Shown here piece by piece: positions 56,276 to 64,000 of a stretch of 64,000 nucleotides of DNA. Every line of letters starts with the position of its first letter. The stretch's first letter is position 1. The notes beneath the pieces are model-generated. The model saw only the letters and a list, made by a program, of their open reading frames with translations. It did not search any database and had not been told where the DNA came from. The position numbers and the translations under genes are program-made. The DNA is from Myrica gale (Eukaryota > Streptophyta > Magnoliopsida > Fagales > Myricaceae), in the NCBI GenBank assembly GCA_963930655.1, contig OZ005608.1:5828001-5892000 (forward strand). Direction: 5' to 3'.

Positions 56276-56705
56276 AAAATTATCCTTTCAGGGGAGTTAT
56301 AAGTCTACAACTTACTTGCTTTATAAAGATTTCGATTTGTCAGGGGATTTCGACATCCTTGGTTGCCTTGCTTACAAGACTGCTCTGTTTTCTCCAATTC
56401 ACCGTTCACGCACAGTAGTTCTTTAGTGGACTTCAGGTCAGGAATGATGACTTCGTGGTTCCAACAGAACCTCAGAAGACGCTCACATTCGCAAACACTC
56501 GTTCAGAAAAACTAACGGTCTTCGAGAAAAAGAAGAGAGAGACGACTGAACAAGGAGCAGAGCAGGAAAAAGACGTGGGAAAAGGTCAGGAAAGAGAAGA
56601 AATTCAGCCTCTTAATTATAAGTCAGGTCCTATGTTCACACTCAGTGATTAGCACTATATTACCACAAAGCGCACAGACCCACACACGGGGTGGGAGAGA
56701 GAGCC
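56276..56705. other. Upstream region of NPF copy 2
   Basis: Likely promoter and 5' UTR of NPF copy 2. The foldback element ends about 430 bp upstream of its start codon. No clear TATA box identified. Confidence 0.4.
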
Positions 56706-59106
56706 ATGGAGAAGAACGCTAGCGGAACCACGGAGAATAATAAAAAAGCTATTACAGCTGATGAGTACAGAATTAACTATAGAGGATGGAAATCCATGCC
56801 ATTCATTATAGGTGAGTGAGAGGGGGAGCTTTTCTTTTGCTCCATGCCCTTCTCTGTGCTTTGCTTTCTTCTTTCCATGTTTTTTCTTTTTTTTTTTCCA
56901 GTTTTGTGTTTGCTTTCTTGAATTCTGAAGGACCCATTTGTATATCTATAACGTTTCAGGGAATGAAACTTTTGAGAAACTGGGAGCCATAGGTACCTTA
57001 GCCAACCTCTTGATCTATCTTACCAGTGTCTTCCACATGAAGAGCATTACAGCTACAACAATTATCAACGTCTTCAATGGAACCGCCAACTTTTCCACCT
57101 TGCTTGGAGCTTTCTTTTCCGACACTTATTTTGGTCGCTATAAGACGTTGGCATTTGCAACAATTGCCTCCTTTATGGTACTAATACTACTACCATTACT
57201 CGCACTCAAATTTATCACCAAGTAGCATCCAGTAAGAGATGATACTAGTGAATCACCAAATTTGTTTCTGAACAGAGTTAGTGGGTATAAATCGTTAATT
57301 ACCTATGTCTGAGTACTGATGTCTGAGGAGAATAAAAGGCTAAACTAGGCTGAGTAGAGAATCAGGAAAAAAAAAATTGGAAATTTGTTATCATGAATCC
57401 TCCTTGTATAAGGTATTATTGACCTCTTAGTTTGCTTGACACAAACCCGAAGGTCGAAAGTATCCTATCTCGGTCATCCCCAACCATCTGTAAAATTTGC
57501 AGCTCATTCAACTTCTGTGATAATGCATATTACGACTGATTTGTCTTTGTATGTGAAGGGATTGCTTGTAATACAACTAACAGCGGCAATCAAGAAGCTG
57601 CATCCACCCTATTGTGGATCAGGAGCGAATGACGTGTGCAAAGGGCCAACAGCAGGGCAAATGGCATTTTTGCTTACTGGGTTTGGATTACTGATAGTGG
57701 GAGCTGCTGGCGTCCGGCCATGCAACCTAGCCTTCGGAGCCGACCAGTTCAACCCTGAAACAGAATCTGGAAAGAGAGGAATCAATAGCTTTTTCAATTG
57801 GTATTTCTTTACCTTTACGTTTGCCCAGCTTGTATCCTTAACGCTCATTGTGTACGTGCAGTCCAATGTGAGCTGGGCTATAGGTTTAGGAATTCCAGCA
57901 ATCCTAATGCTCATTTCGTGTGCACTCTTTTTTCTGGGTTCAAAAATGTATGTGAAAGTGAAAGCCACTGGTAGTCCTTTGACGAGTGTGGCACAGGTCA
58001 TAGTAGTTGCAATTAAGAAAAGGCGCTTAAAGCAACCAGAGCAGCCATGGCTCTCCCTCTTCAACTATATGCCTCCTGGTTCTATCAATACCAAGCTTCC
58101 TTACTCAGACCAATTCAGGTAACTTAACTATAAGAATTTTACAATTGATCATCGCATGGCAATTAGGTGTTAAAATTGAACCAACCAAAATGACGATGTT
58201 GGCAGATTCCTGGACAAAGCAGCAATTGTGACCCCCCAAGATCAGATAAACCAGGATGGATCAGCGACTGATCCATGGAAACTTTGCACCATGCAGCAAG
58301 TGGAAGAACTGAAATGTTTATTGAGGGTGATCCCTATATGGGCTGCAGCTGTCATAAACTATATGGTTATAGTCCAGCAGAATACATATGCAGTGTTCCA
58401 AGCCCTTCAATCCAATAGACACCTAGGAAACAGCAACTTCAAGATCCCCGCTGCATCCTACATTGTCTTCTTGATGTTGAGCATGACAATATGGATTCCC
58501 ATCTATGACAGAATAGTTGTCCCAATCCTCCGAAGGCTCACAGGAAAAGAAGGTGGCATCACTGTACTCCAGAGGATTGGAATTGGCATATTTCTCTCCA
58601 TAGTCACGATGCTAGCATCTGCCCTGGTAGAAGAGCGTCGGAGGACAACTGCTATAACCAAGCCAACTCTAGGAGTTGAACCAAGAAGAGGTGCCATTTC
58701 CTCAATGTCAGGTCTATGGCTGATTCCTCAACTCGCACTAGCCGGGCTAGTTGAAGCATTTGCTTCTGTTGGCCAAGTTGAATTCTACTACAAGCAATTC
58801 CCTGAGAACATGAGAAGCTTTGCTGGATCTCTTTTATATTGTGGCATGGGAGCTTCAAGTTATTTGAGCACTTTCCTGATATCAATAGTCCACCGAACAA
58901 CAGAGGGGGCTGCAACCGGAAATTGGTTGCCAGAAGATCTGAACATGGGAAGATTGGACTACTACTACTACATCATTGCGGCTCTAGAGGTCTTGAACTT
59001 AGGCTACTTCCTAGTTCTTGCAAAGTGGTACAGGTACAAAGGGAATGTAAGGGATTCACTCAAAGACAAACTAGGACCAACTCAATCTGTAAAACCTACC
59101 GTCTGA
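56706..59106 (+). CDS. NPF (NRT1/PTR) transporter, copy 2, intact
   Basis: Four exons, 56706-56811, 56960-57177, 57559-58118 and 58206-59106, join in frame to 594 residues, the normal NPF length. Exon 1 gives MEKNASGTT...[12 protein letters not shown]. Exon 2 carries GNETFEK with the ExxEK motif needed for proton coupling. Exon 3 carries [20 protein letters not shown]. The large loop between TM6 and TM7 is basic ([12 protein letters not shown]). Exon 4 holds the C-terminal helices with [12 protein letters not shown] and GNWLPEDLN. The protein should sit in the plasma membrane (or tonoplast) and use the proton gradient for uptake. The sequence looks like the NPF2 group (low-affinity nitrate, glucosinolate/flavonoid glycoside transport); the substrate is not certain. 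It is a tandem duplicate of the frameshifted gene at 48733. Confidence 0.93.
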
Positions 59107-60104
59107 TGGCGCAGTCCATAGGTAATCACTTCTATTGTGGGTTATATGACACTACCCCTCCCCCGCAAAACAATTGCTTGAACCGTGTCATGCGGCTATG
59201 CATGCTGCATTACGCTATAGGCTACCTAGAATAATGTTCTTCTTTGCCATTTGGAGGCAGAGTTTGATGTAACTTATGTAGGAACTTTATGTAGGATCAA
59301 ATCAGTGGGATGTGAATTGCCTTTTTTCTGTCGAAGAGCTAAGCTTGCATAGAGCAGGATATGTACATGAATGGGAAACTTGGCACATGCATCTTTTTCT
59401 TCAGCGAAAACACTACAAAATGATGCAATCTTCCTGAATAGCCTCTCTGTCCATATCAATCGAAGCAATTGATATTGCTATATTCACTGGCTTTCTTCCT
59501 TGCTTCTAAAGATCTGAGATTAACCCAGAACAGGAACCTGGTGTAGTTCTTATACAAACAAAATTTATTTTTGGCAACTCATTAACCCAATTTACTAAAA
59601 TTTGTTTCGTGAGTACCACTTGTAATCCCCCATCTTTCCTATCCAGGCTTTAAACCATTGAATATTTGGGTGGACGTGAATCTAAGTGCTCATTCAAAAG
59701 CATGTGCAGAGCTTAAACAGTAGAACACGCTTTCCAACTATGACTAGTCAAACTAAAAGCCAAGTGGAACTGTGGAAGAGCTTGACCTTCACTAATTGAC
59801 GCTTGGCGATGTCAATTTCAGGTAATATATCTCACTGGATTGGAGGTGATCGCAACTCGGAGACTTTCTAGCATTTAGAACTTTCAACCTATCACTATCA
59901 ACATGTCAACGTTAGACGCAGACTGCAAGTGAAAACTCCTACTACCAGCTGAAGCGGTTCTGAAGAACGTTTACGAAAGAAAAGGACAAGCATGATACGT
60001 GTCTGACAGGACTCCCGCTAGAAACAACCGAAATCATATCATTCCACACTACCTGAAACTTTCCTGGGTTAATGACCAAAATAATCCCTGAATTTTGTGC
60101 CCTT
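59107..60104. other. 3' flank of NPF copy 2; no gene recognised
   Basis: Includes the NPF 3' UTR; the remainder has only short frames. Confidence 0.4.
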
Positions 60105-60291
60105 TATCGATTTGATCCATGAGTTTCCAATTTGGTCACATAAGTCCTTAGGTTATCCTCATTTATCAATTTGATCCCTAGGTTTCCAATTTGGTTACAT
60201 AAGTCCTTAGTTTATTCTCATTTATCGATTTGATCCCTGAGTTTCCAATTTGGTCACATAAGTCCTTAGGTTATCCTCATTTATCGATTTG
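60105..60291. repeat. 59-bp minisatellite, about three copies
   Basis: Unit starts at 60105, 60164, 60223 and (partial) 60282. Shared words are tttccaatttggtcacataa and gtccttaggttatcctcat, with few substitutions. Confidence 0.9.
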
Positions 60292-61166
60292 GGCAAACTA
60301 GGATCTCATATTTCTGTCACAACTACTCTGAAGTATGCTAGGTCGAGGTTGACCCCATGCTACTCATGTAAAAATCTAACGAGGATTTTGCTTGGTGCTT
60401 GAGATGTCAAAAGTAGTTCAACCAACAAGTTGACGGATGCCATATAATGCCAAGTGGAGGACAGATTTACCCTTCTTTACCATTTAATATTAGTTGAAAA
60501 ATTGCTTCTGCAGCCTAACCACAAGCCAGAAATGAACTTATTTTAGAATGGCGAGTATCATAACCACTGCTACACCAGGTAGGCAGACAAACAACTAAAA
60601 CTTCAAGGGCAATGGTTACTTGCTTAGTGGGCCAGGGTCTGCAAACAATAGCAGGCTAAAGGTCAAAAGAACCAACCTATTCATATGGAAATTACACTTA
60701 TCACCTCCAATTCTTTCTCGCCCCCTTTCCTAATATCAGACCAAAGCTATAACAATTTGATCCCTGACCCCCAACCATAATACGCAATTTGCCCCTGTTA
60801 TGACCTACAATGTCTTGGCTGACCTCAGCCAAAACGAAAAAGAAAATACACCCAAGTACGAGTACTCCAGATATCTCCCTTTTAGTAAGGGTAATTTGGA
60901 TATTTCAAACCCTCACTGGGTTCCTAGAAACAAGATAATAGTTTAGGAGGCTAATGACAATTGAGAATTTAAGATCTCATTTCAAGTGGGTAAAAAAGAA
61001 AAGAAAAGATAAAAAGATAAAGAGCCTCAGCATAACTGCTGAAAATGGACATTAAAGTGCCGCAGATTAAAAAAAGTTCCCCAAACATGTTGATTACATG
61101 TCCTTACTCTCAGCACTAGTAGAAGCATCTTTAACAGGAGTGCGAAAGATGGCCAAATGCTATTAC
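60292..61166. other. No gene recognised; 3' flank of H+-ATPase
   Basis: Spacer with the 3' UTR of the H+-ATPase on the minus strand near its right end. Confidence 0.4.
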
Positions 61167-63980
61167 TCAGACAGTGTATGCTTGCTGAATTGTGTCTATG
61201 TCGAGGCCCTTCAGTCTCACCACTGATTCTACATGACCTTTCAGTGTATGGAGTTCCCTCAACCTGTAAGAGGCCATAAGAATAAAACAAGTCAGACGAG
61301 CATAATTGACTCAAAAATGTACAACCACAATCCAAGGATTCTAAAACCAGTGCAGGAGACATAAAATTTATGGCCACAAGTCATAACTGGCTGACCGAAC
61401 AGACAAATTTAACAACCTCCATTAACATAGCAGGGAAAGTAAAGCAAAGAAAAAAAATAGTTAAATGCTTTGGTTGACATTCTTAGAAGTTAGTTGGAGT
61501 AACTTCGGAGTAATGCCAATCATCCTCCAGCATAGCTATGCAGTAGGATTCTAGGTTTAACTTCATGCACATCAGGCTACCCACGGAAGGAAATCAGGGT
61601 AAAAAGATGGGACTTCTAATACTCATTACTAATTTCGACCACGGCCTACCTAGCTACTTCAGCTCTTCTTTTAGCTTCTTCAGCCATTTGATTGAGCTCT
61701 GTGAAATGTGCTCGTTCAGTAAACATCTTGGTGTCCGGTGGCTGCAACCCATGCAATGTTCTTTGTGCATGAGCCCATTGAAGCTCCCTTTGTTCCTTCC
61801 CAAAGTCCTTTTGTCTTGTGAAAGCAATCTACATAGCCATGAAATCAATCAAAAACAGCTAACAAACAAAGACGCCATTGAATAAAGTACTCCAACAAAC
61901 TGGTGTCATTCATACCCTCTGCTCAATAACAAGATCCCAAGCCCTCCCACTTAGAGCATAGCGTATAAAGAACTTTATGATATCAAGTGGGATATAGAAG
62001 ATTATGTTATAGAGCCAGATGACGCCAGCCCAGCCCCATCCAATCCCTTCAATTGCAGCAAAGCTCCAACTCGCATAGACCGCAATCAAAGTGGCAATCT
62101 GCTTGCAGTAAAAGATCAGGAACAATCTCTTCATCTAGGTAATAGCAAAACTAAAATTAAATGAAGAGGCAGTTCGCTCACCAGCTGAGCAATAATGAAA
62201 GCCACTACAAGCAACAACCCAGGACGCTCAAGGAAGGACCAACTTCTAGACCGTGTCACGAATATGAGGGCCTGACTAATGGTGCTCACTTGCAGATATA
62301 TTGCTGAAGCAAGCTTTCGGAAGTCATCATGAGCCGTTTTCTCAAGGGTTGGAACCCCAAATATGCGCTGGAAGTGTGTAATAGGAAACCAAATAAAATA
62401 GCAAGTCGTGACTATAACAAGAAAACAAAACGAGTACTTTGAACAAATACATAGGCATACAACATACAAACAAAAGAATTGGGACAGACATCTACAAACA
62501 AACAAAAGAAAGAAAAATGAATATTAAACACATTTTCAATAGTGGGGTCACCCAAGTGCTTGTAACTTACAATGAAAGTAGGCCATCTTACCGGGAAGAA
62601 ATCTGTCTTGTATGCAGCCCAGAAAAATATGACTGTCATCATTGCCAAGTAACTACCAAGAACAATGCCAGTTGTAAAAATCTCAGCTAGCTTCCAACTA
62701 TCCGGCAAGGGAGATGGTTTCACCCTATCTTTTGAGATTGTCATGATAGTACCTAAAGTATGATCACGCTAGTACGTGTCAAAACCTCTTGATAATGACT
62801 TCAGAGACAACAAATAGGTGATTTAAGACTTAGAAATAGGCATATGTGATCTTGTTCGACAAGAATTGAAGTCTCAGAACAAAGAACAAGCAAGTTCTAT
62901 TTCTTGCCAGCTCCATATTTGTTTGCATTAAAGTTTCTTTTGTTGGTACCGTTATGAATTGATGCACACAAATGGAGAGAGAACTCCCCTGCAGGGGGTA
63001 AGAAGATATCGAGAAGGAAAAAACCACACACCATCATTGAGGATGGCAATGATAAGCACCATAAAAGGTGGAAAGTCAAACTTCCATATCAGCGCAAGCA
63101 ACATGAAGCCAAGCTGTAACCATATCAAAGAAACAAAATCCATTGTAAGCACAAAGTTGCTCCTAACTTATCTAATGCAATATACAAATAAAAGAATTGC
63201 TGAAGCAAGTAGAAATGCATCTATGTGATAAAATTAAAGAAATCATACCACAATACGGATCGTAATTGAAACCGCATATATCTGCCCGACAGAAGACAAT
63301 ATGTGAGTAAATCAATCAAATATGTTCTTGAACTAAGAATATGCCCACTTGACCCGCAAATTAATTTTAAACAACTAACTGTAAGGACAATTATCCACAT
63401 TAAAATTGGCATTGCAGACAACCATACGTTGGCATTCAATATAAAACTAAAAGTGTAACACATCGAAGTTGAAACCTATGCTTACTGTGTAATTTTTCAT
63501 CCTTTGGAAGATTGCCCGACTAGTCAAAACAGCACTAATGATAACACTAAGACCAGGTTCTGTAAGGACAATGTCAGAAGCACTACGAGCTGCATCTGTC
63601 GCATCAGCAACAGCTATCCCAATGTCAGCTTTTTTTAGGGCAGGAGCATCATTCACTCCATCACCAGTCATGCCACATATATGTTTCCTAGCTTGTAAGC
63701 GCTTTACGATCTCATACTTGTGCTCTGAAAAAATATATATCCAGCCAAACGATATCAGCAAGGACAACGAAAAACTATGTCTGACAACCAAAAATGACGA
63801 GTTAATTAAATATACCAGGGAAAACACCAGCAAAGCCATCAGCTTTTTCTATCAGCTCGTCAATTGGTAAAGCTGCAATAGACTCATCCTTGTCCTGTCC
63901 TAGCAAAGCAGATGAAGGATACATGTTAGTACCCATTCCCAACCGCCGTCCGGTTTCCTTTCCTATTGCAAGTTGATCAC
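61167..63980 (-). CDS. AHA: Plasma-membrane H+-ATPase (P3A), C-terminal half
   Basis: Minus-strand exons: 63816-63980, 63486-63724, 63249-63281, 63032-63113, 62592-62752, 62182-62367, 61916-62098, 61650-61828 and 61167-61263; GT-AG borders, phases consistent. The 5' half lies beyond the right edge. The encoded part starts [17 protein letters not shown], has the P-type ATPase hinge [18 protein letters not shown], the last transmembrane helices ([60 protein letters not shown]), then the regulatory tail ([20 protein letters not shown] ... [20 protein letters not shown]) ending QQAYTV. The penultimate Thr of YTV is the phosphorylation site that binds 14-3-3 and activates the pump. The enzyme pumps protons out of the cell and powers secondary transport, including NPF carriers. 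Confidence 0.95.
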
Positions 63981-64000
63981 CTGACAGAAAACACAAAGCT

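Noticed and set aside
60105-60291. Short regular repeats as a CRISPR-like array
   Set aside because: Units are adjacent without unique spacers, and the genome is a plant; this is a minisatellite.

Overview
This is a stretch of plant nuclear DNA, most likely from a eudicot. The evidence is small AT-rich introns with GT-AG borders, plant-only gene families (HD-Zip I, FEI-type receptor kinase, NPF transporter, plasma-membrane H+-ATPase) and a dense load of plant transposons. The mobile elements seen are Tourist-like MITEs, hAT and Mutator-type elements, TRIMs and LTR fragments. The species cannot be fixed from the sequence alone.

Genes, left to right: an HD-Zip class I transcription factor (+, 1756-3274, 3 coding exons); an HPP-family chloroplast membrane protein of the nitrite-transporter type (-, 11732-14441, 5 coding exons); two tandem short-chain dehydrogenases (-, 21489-22274 and 24291-25076); an intronless CPL4/FCP1-like CTD phosphatase with a BRCT domain (+, 29111-30289); a decayed FEI-type LRR receptor kinase (-, 31087-35964); two tandem NPF (NRT1/PTR) transporters, the first broken by a 7-nt insertion (+, 48733-51014) and the second intact (+, 56706-59106); and the 3' half of a plasma-membrane H+-ATPase that runs off the right edge (-, 61167-63980).

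Much of the rest is mobile DNA. Well-bounded examples are: a Pack-MULE (18309-19969, exact 9-bp target duplication) carrying dehydrin and class-3 lipase gene pieces; a 2.5-kb hAT element with an exact 8-bp duplication (51906-54411); a 1.65-kb hAT-like element (16021-17667); a TRIM (9826-11712) whose one LTR was split by a poly(A)-tailed retroposon with 18-bp target duplications; smaller TRIMs at 23044-23596 and 27382-27733; a 0.9-kb GC-rich foldback element (55376-56275) with a half copy at 8301-8700; a minus-strand LTR element with internal repeats (41144-43888); and about a dozen Tourist-like MITEs with TAA/TTA targets, two of them nested one inside the other.

The locus shows repeated duplication and decay. 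The SDR pair and the NPF pair are tandem duplicates. Block 40377-41065 is a rearranged partial copy of 28402-31530, joining the promoter side of the CPL4-like gene to the 3' end of the receptor kinase with the phosphatase missing. No operon-like cooperation is expected or seen. No tRNA, rRNA or CRISPR was recognised.
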